64,000 nucleotides of DNA from positions 142,689,541-142,753,540 of the forward strand of contig NC_081406.1 in the NCBI RefSeq assembly GCF_030272615.1. Reading direction: 5' to 3'. Within the stretch, counting starts at the first letter, position 1, and each line of letters opens with the position of its first letter. The position numbers and the translations under genes were made by a program. The notes below the pieces were generated by a model. The model saw only the letters and a program-made list of their open reading frames with translations, was not told where the DNA came from and did not search any database. Positions 1-10,275 of this stretch are shown piece by piece. Origin of the DNA: Cryptomeria japonica. Lineage: Eukaryota; Streptophyta; Pinopsida; Cupressales; Cupressaceae.

Positions 1-1088
1 GAACAGGTGACATTGAACTGATTATTCCTTTTATTAGGACTAACCGGTTTGAATGGTGAACTTGATACATTCTTCAGATTTGTGTCCAAACTTATTGCAT
101 CTAAAGAAATGTGCATTAAATATTTTTTCTATTTGACATTCTACTAGATTGAGATCTACACTCATAAGCATTGTGGCCATACTTATGACAATTATGGCAG
201 TAACCATCAAAGGTGAAAATCTTCTTTCGACTCCCCGGTTTATTTCTATAGTCATTAGTCTTATGACCTAGTTTACCACAATGATTACAATAGGATTTAG
301 AAAACTTCATACCTTTCACTTCTAAATGGTTCCTTTTATCATCCTTCATCTTTTTGGCTTTAGATGATTCTCCAATTTCCATAGGACCTGTACCGAAGTA
401 ACCAAGATCGGTTGTTTCCTTTGTTTTTCTTTGAGCCTTCAATTGATTATCTATCTTCTTAGAGATTTCATTGAATTTCCTTAGCTTCTCATTTCTCTCA
501 TTTTCATCTTTGAACTCACTCTTGAGTTGTTCAATCTCTTTCATCATCTTCTCCTTTTTCTTTGTGTTGTCATGCAAATGCTTATTTATGTATTCATTCT
601 CCTGAGTGAGAGTTCAAATTTCCTCATCTTTCTCAATCATGATTGCATCATTTTCTCTCAGGGCATCTTCAGCAAGCCTCCTGGCTCTTTCATCTTTTGA
701 CAGAGCTTCTTCTGCCTCTCTATTTCCTTCATCATCACTTATGCTGGCTTCTAGTAACTTAGCCATCCTCAAGGCCCCACTTTCATGTTCTCTTTTGAAA
801 TGTGTGATTTCTTCAGTGAGCGTCTTATTATTTTCCATGAGTTCTGAGACTACTTCTTCTACTTCTTCAGATCCACTTTGTTCAAAGAGTTGATCTGTAA
901 TATCATGACTCTCAATTAGCTGTTGAGCTAGTTCTTTTCTTTTTACAAGAGATTTTCTCAATCTCTCTTTCAACTAAGCAATAATTTCATTTGCTTCATC
1001 AATCTTCTTCTCATACCGTTATTCTTCCATGATCTTTATCCTCAAGTTGTCAAGCTTCACTTTAGAGGATCAGAGCTTTGATACCAAT
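1..1088 (-). pseudogene. gag remnant of LTR element, coiled coil plus CCHC knuckles (copy A)
   Basis: Minus-strand coding traces begin near 973 and run off the window at base 1. The N-terminal half (about 614-973) is a charged, heptad-rich coiled coil (RKELAQQLIESHDITDQLF and on). It continues in another frame at 116-577 with knuckles like CNHCGKLGHKTNDY and CHNCHKYGHNAYEC, then in a third frame at 40-255 with FRCNKFGHKSEEC. CCHC knuckles bind nucleic acid in retrotransposon Gag. Stops and frameshifts separate the pieces, so it is not functional. The gene follows a tRNA primer site and LTR on its upstream (right) side. Family assignment beyond LTR-retrotransposon gag is not possible from this part. 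Confidence 0.75.
1075..1086 (-). other. Primer binding site of minus-strand LTR element (copy A)
   Basis: On the minus strand this reads TGGTATCAAAGC, one base from the TGGTATCAGAGC initiator-Met tRNA complement usual in plant Copia-type elements. It lies 2 bases inside the LTR edge at 1089. Confidence 0.75.
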
Positions 1089-2341
1089 TGTTAGTCCTAA
1101 CTAGTGCTGAGAGGGGAGGGGTGAATCAACACTTTACCAGTTTTACTCAATCAAAAATTTTAACTTAAGTTTGCACTAACTTAACATTCATCAATATAAA
1201 TAATTATTGTAGAAGAATATGCATGCATGAAAAGATACATAGTGACACCAAGATTTATCTCATGGAAACCCAAATGGGAGAAAACCACAGTGTGAATAGG
1301 AACTCACAAAATTTGTATACTTCTGGAGTACGCCCAGTAAGGAGCCAATCCTATTAGGAGATTACAAAGACACTATTAAGTGCCACCCGGTTAAGTGATT
1401 TTGATTGAGGCCTGTCAGTTCCTTTACCCTGTTAAAGGTAGCCTTGTTAAAGGTCTTAGGATCATCAATTAAGATGACATCCGGTTAAGGGATTTTTATA
1501 ATAAGACCTGTTAAAGTTCACCCTATTAAGGGATTTTAGTTGCAATGATTAGAAAGCAACAAAAAGATGATCTGTTGGAGTGACTACTGATAGCTTGATT
1601 AGATCATATTGAAAATCATACTATATCTGCATCGGTTGTGTCTTCCATGTACAACACCGGTTTCTTGAATATACCTTTGGCTCTACACTCTATCGATTAA
1701 CTAATCCTCGACTCTACACTCTGCCAGTCATCTATCACTTGGCTCTGCACCCTGTTCTACTCTCCCTAATGTTCACTTTTAGATATTAATTTACACATGA
1801 ACAAAAACCTCATCAAAATGAGTTATGTAAATTTATTACCCTTTGGATCTGTCGCCAACTTTCCCTTCAAAACATCAAATTGTAATTTTTTTTACCGCGC
1901 CATAAATCACTCTCCAGAAATCATTCCAGGAATCTCTGTCAAAACTGTCATTCATGGCGATAAGTCTGTCGGTTGACTAGAGAAGACTGCTAGTTTAACT
2001 GGATGTTAACTAAACGTTACCAAGTCTATCGGTGTACCGATCAAAATCTACCTAGCTGATTAGCTTCTGTATACGGATCTGTTTACTGTCACTATTTAGC
2101 CGGTTGACCTCTTTTGTGTCGGTCTACTCACTGCTTGCCAGTTGGTCCCCTGTGTACTGGTCTACTCACCATTTGCCCTGTCTACAGTCTTCTTAGTCGG
2201 TTACCATCTGTATACTTGTCTACTTACTAGTCTACTTACTACCGATAGACTATGTAGACTTGAAAGATAATGTTACCAACAATGACAATCATATCATTCA
2301 TCAGTTTACTGGTCATACAAAATGCATGAAAAATGCCAACA
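1089..2341 (-). mobile_element. 5' LTR of minus-strand LTR element (copy A)
   Basis: The minus strand starts TGTTGGCATTTTTCATGCAT and ends just before the primer site with ...GGACTAACA, giving TG/CA termini over 1253 bases. It matches 53140-54367 throughout and shares its first part with the truncated LTR at 47555-47834. A motif resembling GATTCACCCCTCCCCTCTCAG lies near the 3' end, as in the other LTRs of this window. The partner LTR lies outside the window to the left. Confidence 0.85.
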
Positions 2342-3009
2342 ATGTTTACTTATGCTGGGTTGGTCCGACATTTGCACTAAGATTGAATAGGAAGTTGTCT
2401 GTCTTGGAAGACTCAACCTCACATTTAGCAAGGTCCCACAATTGGGAGGTTGTTTCCATGTTTCACAAGTTTAGTGATCAAGTCTGGTCACTAAGGGTGT
2501 AAAATTTTGTGACAATAGTACCCAAGTATCTTACACAAGGAATTTAACATTCCTTTATTCCTTTCCTTGCCCATGTCTTTGTAGTGTAGGACAAGGATTA
2601 CCTGTAATTATTTCACAAGATAATTATATACATAATTATGTCATAGTATAATGAAATCATTAAAAAAAATTAAAATGCATATTTTGTAATGGTGAAAATG
2701 GTCAAAATATTGTGACAGTAACTATATATTTAAACCCTACATGAAATCATATCATTGATGCGAATTTGACAAAATAGGTTTTACTAGGACATTATTACAT
2801 CCCTCTTTTCAGTCATCCCAAAGTACAATCCTCCTCTCAAGCTCTCACATGGTGCCACTTGGACACATCTTTTGGCTTGAGAAATCATCCTAGCCATTGA
2901 ACTTCTCTCCTCTCATCCTCATCATTAATTCCTTCTCCCCTCTCCTCATCTGCCAAACACTTATGCGTTTTCACATATCATACTTTCAAATCCATTTAGC
3001 AGGGTATTT
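2342..3009. other. Spacer between LTR and DNA transposon, no gene seen
   Basis: Repeated in copy B at 54368-55035. Short open frames (2260-2502, 2897-3094) have no recognisable motifs and cross repeat boundaries, so they are not called. It is moderately AT-rich. Its conservation next to the transposon end in both copies is the main evidence for a block duplication. Confidence 0.6.
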
Positions 3010-3045
3010 GCACAAAGATGGTGGTCAGAAAACTGGACACCACCC
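3010..3045 (+). repeat. Left terminal inverted repeat
   Basis: GCACAAAGATGGTGGTCA, then GAAAACTGGACACC. Its reverse complement is found at 21648-21687 with one short internal insertion. The core is 18 of 18 identical between ends. Copy B has the same end at 55036 with one C-to-T change in the core. Confidence 0.75.
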
Positions 3046-3069
3046 AAAAAAAACATGGAAAAGCAAGCA

Positions 3070-3275
3070 GTGCATACGCGGTTTTAAAATTTGAAATTCC
3101 CGCGTACGCGCTTAGGTTTGTTCTTCCCTAGCCTAGAGAAGATAGTGTGTACGTGCCGCTTTTAGGAAAATGAGCGCGTAGGCGCTACACCTAGGAAAAT
3201 TAGCATGTATGCGCTACTCATAGGAAAATGAGCACGTACGCGCTAATAATCCAAATATAATCGCATACGCGATGC
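3070..3275. repeat. Left subterminal palindrome array
   Basis: About seven variants of GCGTACGC (gcatacgcgg, cgcgtacgcgc, gtgtacgtgc, gcgcgtaggcgc, gcatgtatgcgc, gcacgtacgcgc, cgcatacgcg) occur in about 200 bases. Several are embedded in a unit of about 29 bases that starts TAGGAAAATGAG. Differences are mostly CpG to TpG or CpA. Subterminal repeats of this kind are known in Spm/CACTA-type elements as sites for an element-encoded binding protein. The array ends about 130 bases before the first ATG of the left gene. Confidence 0.75.
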
Positions 3276-3402
3276 CCGATAAAAAAAGTTAGAAAAAAAA
3301 AACTGGGTATCATTTACCTGTGAATAGCGCATTTTTTACTTCATTTTTTACCCATTTCTTCTCCTAAACAGCGAACAAGGTACTAGATTTGTCCTCCAAG
3401 CT

Positions 3403-6028
3403 ATGGATCAAGGTTAGTTTTTGTTTATTTTTGTCTTTTTTTCCTGTTTGTTCAATTTGTTTTATATTTTGAATTTAATTTCATTAATTTTCATTAGGTT
3501 TTTTCATTTTTTGTTTCAAAAGCCAGATTCTTCTAATCCAGAACAAGAACAACCAAATGTACCTCCTGAAATCCCTCAAGAAGAACCAAATGCACCTCCT
3601 GAAAAAACATAAGAACAACCCCCAATTCCTCCTTTTGACTGCACACTCGAAACACAGGAGCAATTAATTAATCAGTTAGGACAAAATATGTCTAAAATCA
3701 ATAGACTGATTGTTAAATTGAAAACTTCTAAACCTGAGCATCATCAATCCCTTGCCACTAGCCTAGAAACATTAGTTAGTGGTGCCATAGCTGTTTCCAC
3801 ACAAATTACCAAATGGGGAAGCTTTAGGGATAAGTGTCATCAATTCTATGCCGATGGGCTATCATACGATGGAGTAAAAAAACAAAAATATTACTAAACA
3901 ACAAATATGTGCCCTTTTCGTTGATCCCAAAATTGGCCAGTCATTACCTCTTAATGCAAAGAGGTTTCCCATACATTGCTGTACCAATGTGTAGATGAAG
4001 AATCTTTTTTGGAAGAGGTGGTGGATGGTCTTTGATGATCCACCTTGTAATAATTATGAGGTGCCATTATATTTTTTGAGAAAAGTATATTGTGAGTTTG
4101 TGCTCAATGTGCGCCCAAACTATTTTGACATTAGAGAGTTCCGTGGTAGAGGTGGTGGCTTTGCACAAGATAGACCTAGAGCCCGTAGGCGATTACCTGC
4201 GGAGAGTCGCCGCCCCCTAGCACCCAAACCCAAGGTGCATCAGGTTGTCCCAGTAGAGCTCAAAGAGTCAATGGAGCTAAAGCCTCTTCAGGTGGCCACA
4301 ACATTGACTGGTGCCATCATCCATCATGGGACATCATTAGCACACCCTATTGTATTGGATGATGAGCCATTAGGTGGTGACAGAGATCCCATCCAACATA
4401 TGTGTGTTAGTTGCTTGGGGATATGCTCGGGGGTAGATGATGCAGCTGGTACAAATGGATCTTCATCTCATTTGTGCATGATTTGCGGGAGTAGATGTCA
4501 AGCCCACACAGTTGAGGATTTCATGCTAACAGATGAGTTGATGGACATGGTGTTTGCCCATGTGCCACAAACACAGTTATGTTGATTTGAATTCATAGCA
4601 TTTTATTTATCAGTCACTTTAAATTTGTAATTACATAAATGAATTTTCATTTATACATTGATTTAAATTGAGATAAATAATATGCATTTCAGGATGCAGC
4701 AACGGTATCCCATACTCCTCCCCCAGTTACTGTAGCTGCAACTTCGATGCCTGAGGTATACATTTTGTAACATGTTAAAATAGAATAGTACACTTTGAAT
4801 TAAAAAAAATACAATATATACTAACTCTCTTTAATGATTGGTCCAATTTCTAGTTTGTAGGTATTGACAGGGGACGCAATGTCCTAGATTGATGACATCA
4901 CGCTCTCAACGATCGATTTTGGCCTACAAGGCTATATGGTATCATATTTTGTACAACCCTTTTTATGTATTGTTTTGATTGAATATGCAAGTCATTTCAT
5001 TTTAGATTTTTAAAATTATGTTTAATTTATTATCTATACTAATATCTCATGTTAATTTTATTTTTTTAGGGTACCCCCTCTGCATCTAGGACTTGTCCTA
5101 AGAAAACGGATTCCTTGAAGATGCCAAAACGTAGGAAGAAGGTAATTGAACACATTTTTAGTTGTACAATTGTTTGAAAATTTTGAAATGAAGTATTAGT
5201 TGGGGTTTGTAGATTGATTAGTGTTTTTTTGTCTATTTTACATGTACAACGACCATTGAGCTATGTGGATTTGTTGAATGCACTTGACTCACCTCTGGAT
5301 CAAGAGAGGGTGGAGGTATGTATCTCTACTTTATTTTTCTTGATTTCATGATTATATGCACGCGTACATGTGAACTTGTGATATATTATAATCTTATAAT
5401 TTTTTCATACTGGAAAATCCATACCTATTTCATCAATGGTGAACCCTCCTTCTTGCACTGGAGAAGCATATTAGGATCAGCTACACCTTTGTTTGATATG
5501 TAAAATTAATTGTTTTTAACCTTCAATACTTATCATTATATTAGTTGTATTTAATCTTTGAACATTTTTTGTATAGGTAATAGCGATAGTTTCTACATCG
5601 ATGGTGAGCCATCCTCAGTCCATTGGAGAAGCATCTTAGGCACAGGTACGTCATTGTTTTCTATATTATATCTTTTAAGTGTTTTGATATATTTATGTTA
5701 GTACATTGTATTAATTGTACATTTAATCTACAATTGACCCCTTCGCAGTACGACAATAACGTGGATCCATTTAAGTATGTCTTCAAGAAAACTCTTAAGA
5801 GTGAAAAGGAGATGAGAGCGAAGACATTAGCTCCTAGATCAGCTGATGAGGTAATCTACATTTCATTAGCAAAGGAATTAAAGTTAAATGCATAGTTATG
5901 TTGTTAATTGTGAACTATTTTCTAGAAAAGAATTCTAACTTGGCTTTTGAATTGTGGTTTTGCAGCCATCTACAGAGCTGCGTACTACATCGAAGAGGCT
6001 TGATTTTGATGATCCACCACAAGTTTAG
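3403..6028 (+). pseudogene. Unknown ten-exon gene of the DNA transposon (copy A)
   Basis: Proposed exons: 3403-3412, 3527-about 4582, 4693-4755, 4861-4938, 5070-5141, about 5252-5315, about 5417-5480, 5577-5645, 5749-5850, 5966-6028. Most inner borders show AG before and GT after, and the same borders occur in copy B. The acceptor of exon 6 and the donor of exon 2 are not canonical in either copy. Visible features are a Pro/Glu-rich start, an RG-rich basic stretch (REFRGRGGG), two CxxCxxxC motifs (CVSCLGIC, CMICGSRC) that could bind zinc, an MPKRRKK nuclear-signal-like stretch, and two related exons (7 and 8) around GEPSxxHWRSI. Lesions: a frameshift at the A-runs near 3875-3890 shared with copy B, and copy-specific stops near 3610 and 3992, plus one extra G in exon 4. 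I do not recognise the family. Its position suggests an accessory DNA-binding protein of the element (inference). Confidence 0.6.
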
Positions 6029-6530
6029 GATCATATAGTTTTAGTTTTGGTCATAGAATGACCAATACATATAGATATATTCTACATTTTTATTGTATAT
6101 CGATTTGGACATGGCATATGCCACATTTTTGTAATACTTGTATTGACTTGGCAGACATGCCTTTCATATATATATAAATATCGATATTCAATCCAATAAA
6201 TGTGTATTGAGTTCATTATTTTGTATTAATTGTATTGTATGGTTGTCCTTTTTATAAATTTAAATGAATATTTGCATATGTAATCCACAATATGAATATA
6301 AACAACAAAAATATATGATATAAAACATTGCAATCGTGGAATATGATTTGATAAAATTTCTAAAATGTTGAATTAACCATACAAAACTCCTTGTATTTAG
6401 TTCATTATTGTGTATTCATTGTATTTGGTGTCTACCCTTTTATAAATTTAAATGAATATTTGCATATGTAATCAACAATATGAATATAAACAACAAAAAT
6501 CGACAATATGAATATAAACAACAATATGTG
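6029..6530. other. AT-rich spacer with a duplicated block of about 110 bases
   Basis: Holds the 3' flank of the left gene. The block from 'tgtattgagttcattatt' to 'aatataaacaacaaaaat' occurs at about 6200-6310 and again, diverged, at about 6395-6500. No gene seen. Conserved in copy B. Confidence 0.6.
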
Positions 6531-8880
6531 TTTGGTGCGAGAGCACCCTCACGCTCGCAATGATCAAATTTTGTTCATCGTGTACATAAACCGATGTCGT
6601 GAGTGCGTCTGGGTGGGAAGGTTTACACTAGGCATGCCCCTGTGGTTCATCCCAAAGAGCCAGAACGTCGAGAGTCATACCCTACCGGTGCGATCTCTCA
6701 AGTGCCCTGAGTCCAAAAAATTGTCAAAATTTGATGGACTATTTCTTCAAATCCAGGACACATATGATCAATCCGTTTGAAGTCATGGGGCCATGTGACA
6801 CTCCTCTACAATGGCCTATCTCAGTTTTTGACGAGTTGGAGCTAGTTTCAATTGGTAGCATTTTTTCGCCTGCTGCAAAAACTGTGAGTTGCATGCAATG
6901 CAAAGTTGCTAGATTGGCTAGAATTGATTCGGTTTGTCATGTGCACAAACTGACATCATGAGCACATCCAGGTGATCAGGTTTACACTAGGCATGCCCCT
7001 TTCATGCATCCCAAAGTGTCAAAATGTCGAGAGTCATATCGTACCTGTGTAATCTCTCAAGCGCCCTGAGTCCAAAAAAATGTCAAAATTTGACGGATTG
7101 TTTCTTCAAATCTAGGATACATATGGTTGATTCATTTGAACCTATGGGGTCGTGTGAGGATCCTCTAAAATGGCCTATCTCAGTTTTTGACGAGTCAGAG
7201 CCATTTTCGATTGGTAACATTTTTTTGCTTGCTACAAAAACTGTTAGTTGCATACAATGCAAAGTTGTTAGATTGGCTAGAATTGATTCGGTTCGTCATG
7301 TGCACAAATTGATATTGTGAGCATGTCTAGGTGGGTAGGTTTACGCTAGGCATGCCCCTATCATACATCCTAAAGTGTCGAAATGTCAAGAGTCATACTG
7401 TACCGGTGTGATCTCTCAAGTGCCCTGAGTCCAAAAAATTGTCCAAATTTGAGGGACTGTTTCTTCAAATCTAGGACACATAAGGTTGATCCGTTTGAAC
7501 TCGTGGGGTTGCGTGAGGCTCCTCTATAATGGTCTATCTTAGTTTTTGACTAGTCAGAGCCATTTTTTGATTGGTAGCATTTTTTTTGCCTGCTGCAAAA
7601 ACTGTCAGTTGCATGCAATGCAAAGTTGCCAGATTGGCTAGAATTGATTTGGTTCGTCATGTGTATGAACCAACATCGTGAGCGCGTCTGGGTGGGTAGC
7701 TTTACACTAGGCATGCCCCTATCGTGCATCCCAAATTGTTAGAATTTTGAGAGTCATATTGTACTGGTGCGATCTCTTAAGTGCCATGAGTCCAAAAAAA
7801 TGTCAAAATTTGACGGACTATTTCTTCAAATATAGAACACATATGTTTGATCTGTTTGAACCCATGGGGTCGCATGAGGCTCCTCTATAATGGCTTGTCT
7901 CGGTTTTTGACGAGTCGAAGCCATTTTTGATTGGTAGCATTTTTTTGCATGCTACAAAAACCGTTAGTTGCATGCTATGCAAAGTTGTCAGATTGGCTAG
8001 AATTGATTCAGTTCATCGTGTGCACAAACCGGCATCACAAGTGTGTCCAGGTGGGCAAGTTTACATTAGGCATTCCCTTGTCGTGCATCCCAAAGCGTTG
8101 GAACGTCGAGAGTCATACCGTACCGGTGCGATCGCTCAAGTGCCTTGAGTCCAAAAAATTGTTAAAATTTGACGGACTATTTCTTAAAATCCAGGACACA
8201 TATGGTTGATCCGTTTGAACCCATGGGGTCGCATCAGGCTCATCTATAATGGACTATCTCAGTTTTTTATGAGTTGGAGCCATTTTCAATTGGTAGCATT
8301 TTTTTGCTTGCTCCAAAAACCATTAGTTACATGCAATGCAAAGTTGCCAGATTGGCTAGAATTGATTCAGTACGTCATGTGCAAAAAATTGACATCGCAA
8401 GCACATCTAGGTGGGCAGGTTTATGCTAGGCATGCCCTGTCATGCATCCCAAAGTGCCAGAACATCGAGAGTCATATCGTATCGGGGCGATCTCTCAAGT
8501 GTCATGATTCCAAAAAATTGTCAAAAATTGATGAACTGTTTCTTTCAATCTAGGACACATATGGTCGATCCATTTGAATGCATGGGGTCACGTGAGGCTC
8601 CTCTACAATGTCCTTTCTAGGTTTTTGATGACTTGGAGCCATTTTTTGATTGGTAGCATTTTTTTGCCTGCTGCAAAAACCGTCAGTTGCATGTAATGCA
8701 AAGTTGCCAGATTGGCTAGAATTGATTCGGTTGGTCATGTGCACAAACCAACGTCACAATCGTGTTCAGGTGGGTAGTTTTACTATAGGCATGCCCCTGT
8801 CATGCATCCCAAAGCACCAGAATGTCGAGTGTCTTACCCTACCAACGCAATGTAGAAGTTGCTTGACAACTTTTTTGACA
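6531..8880. repeat. 360-bp tandem satellite, six full units (copy A)
   Basis: The landmark 'gagagtcata' recurs at about 6671, 7031, 7389, 7750, 8110 and 8470, and in altered form near 8830, a steady period near 360. Each unit also has 'agattggctagaattgatt', 'ggacacata' and 'gcatgcccct'. Partial units flank the block. Short open frames in it are repeat-unit artefacts with stops at different places. Copy B has the same number of units. Confidence 0.92.
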
Positions 8881-8902
8881 ACAATGACAATTTTCTGGTC
8901 AA

Positions 8903-8907
8903 ATTAT
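8903..8907. repeat. Copia target-site duplication, left
   Basis: ATTAT here and ATTGT at 13888-13892. The unoccupied copy near 60919 reads caaATTGTatctag, so one G-to-A change has occurred in the left copy since insertion. Confidence 0.85.
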
Positions 8908-9338
8908 TGTTGAAATGTGGTGACTGATCAGCAAAGTATTGTACACTTAGCATGTATCCTCACTGGGGTCTGGGGTTGGGCTGGGCCCTGAGCAGGGGTT
9001 CGGGGGCGGCAGCCCCTGAGAAATTTTTTTTTTGCCATTTTTCATTGATGAAAACCGACATTGTAATAAAACCCTAAAAAGGCCGACTTTGTTTGTTGCC
9101 CTAAAAATGCATGTTATAAGCGGTTGGGATGCTTAAGGCATTGTAAGGTTGATGTACTATTTTTGCTGGATAATAAGAAAGATTGGACGGCTATGTATGG
9201 TGGACGTAACCCATTCTGGGTGAACCACATTAAATCTCTGTGTTATCTGTGTCCTGTTTTATTTCTTTATCTTTCGTATTTAAATTTGCATATAATTGTT
9301 AGTTCATATTTGCTTCAGATCTGCTTGAAACCCTAACA
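8908..9338 (+). mobile_element. 5' LTR of Copia element
   Basis: Starts TGTTGAAATG and ends ACCCTAACA; 431 bases. It carries a G-rich run at 8965-8985 with four closely spaced G-tracts. It lacks the 33-base internal duplication present in the 3' LTR. Confidence 0.93.
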
Positions 9339-9340
9339 AT

Positions 9341-9352
9341 TGGTATCAGAGC
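9341..9352 (+). other. Copia primer binding site
   Basis: TGGTATCAGAGC, the exact complement of the plant initiator-Met tRNA 3' end, two bases after the LTR. Confidence 0.93.
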
Positions 9353-9398
9353 GAGGTTTTCTGTAAATTGGCAGGACTTTTAGATTTGAGTGGGAGCA

Positions 9399-10275
9399 AT
9401 GGAGGACTCCAAATTCAAGGTCGAAAAGTTTAATGGCCAGAATTATCAGTTATGGAAAATGCAGATGGAGGATTACCTGTATCAAAAGGATTTGTGGCGG
9501 CCATTGGAAGGAAAGGCAAAGAAACCGACCACAATATCAGATGAAGAGTGGGACATTTTAGATAGAAAGGCATTGGGATCCATTCGATTGTGCCTTGCGT
9601 CGTCTGTAGCATTCAATATAATAGAAGCAAAAATGACTATAGATTTGATGGTAACATTGGCTAAGTTGTATGAGAAACCCTCAGCTTCGAATAAGGTATT
9701 TCTTATGAAGCGTTTGTTTAATTTGAAAATGAGTGAGGGAGGATCTGTAGCAGAGCACTTAAATGAATTTAATACAATTACCAGTCAATTGTCTTTGCTA
9801 AAAATTACCTTTGCAGAAGAGGTTAGGGCTCTCTTGATTTTATGTTCTTTGCCAGAAAGCTGGAATAGCTTGGTTATGGCTGTAAGTAACTCTGTCTCTG
9901 ATAAAAATACTTTGGTATTTGATGATATTGTTGGTGTTATCCTAAGCGAGAAAATGCGAAGGAAAAGCATAGGTGAGACTTCAACATCATCGGGTAGTGT
10001 TTTGAATGTGGAGAATAGAGGAAGATCAAAGGAAAGAGGAAAAGGCCTTGGGAATGAGAAGTCACGAGGGAAGTCAAAGAAAGGACGCTCTCAATCTAGA
10101 GGAAAAAAAAGATTGTTGGTACTGCGGAAAGCCTGGTCATCTAAAGAAAGATTGTTGGTCTCAGAAAAACAAAGAAGGAGACAAAAATGAAAATGACAGT
10201 AAGGAAGCTAATATTGCAAGTAATACTTTACAAGATGCTTTAATCTTATGTTTGGATAATGTTAATGATTCCTAG
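9399..10275 (+). pseudogene. Copia gag
   Basis: The ATG at 9399 opens MEDSKFKVEKFNGQNYQLWK, the usual start of Copia Gag proteins in which a short lead is followed by F-x-G-x-N-Y-x-x-W. The middle has the typical L..LYEK..A..KVFLMKRLFNLKM region. At about 10103-10110 a run of eight A marks a one-base frameshift. The zinc knuckle CWYCGKPGHLKKDC (C-x2-C-x4-H-x4-C, nucleic-acid binding) lies in the new frame at about 10115-10156. A TAG at 10273-10275, in place of the Trp usually found before the protease motif, ends this piece. Gag packages element RNA in virus-like particles; this copy cannot make the full protein. Confidence 0.92.

Larger units (their letters stand above)
1..8902. repeat. Segmental duplication copy A, left part
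   Basis: Bases 1 onward align collinearly with 52065 onward: gag relic, LTR, 0.66-kb spacer, transposon left end, ten-exon gene and 360-bp satellite all recur in the same order and orientation. A 207-base sample in the first gene (from about 3691) differs at about 7 sites by eye, or 3-4 percent. The match continues after the Copia insertion at 13888-16973. Because a non-transposon flank and an LTR are included, a block duplication explains it better than independent transposition. Confidence 0.9.

Noticed and set aside
2994-3009. A target-site duplication of 8-9 bases (aatccattt on the left, aatcattat on the right)
   Set aside because: Several mismatches and two unexplained bases next to the left end; too weak to claim.
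3421-3612. Frame beginning MFIFVFFSCLFNLFYILN as a signal/membrane segment
   Set aside because: This T-rich part is the first intron of the accessory gene; the exon starts at 3527 after an AG acceptor, as in copy B.
6531-8880. CRISPR-like repeat array
   Set aside because: Units are 360 bases and diverge along their full length without unique spacers; the DNA is plant nuclear.
6508-8913. Series of 65-115 codon frames in the satellite
   Set aside because: They follow the 360-bp unit, overlap in several frames and both strands, and stop at different places in each unit.
9341-9352. tRNA gene fragment
   Set aside because: The short tRNA complement is a retrotransposon primer binding site, as at the other LTR borders.
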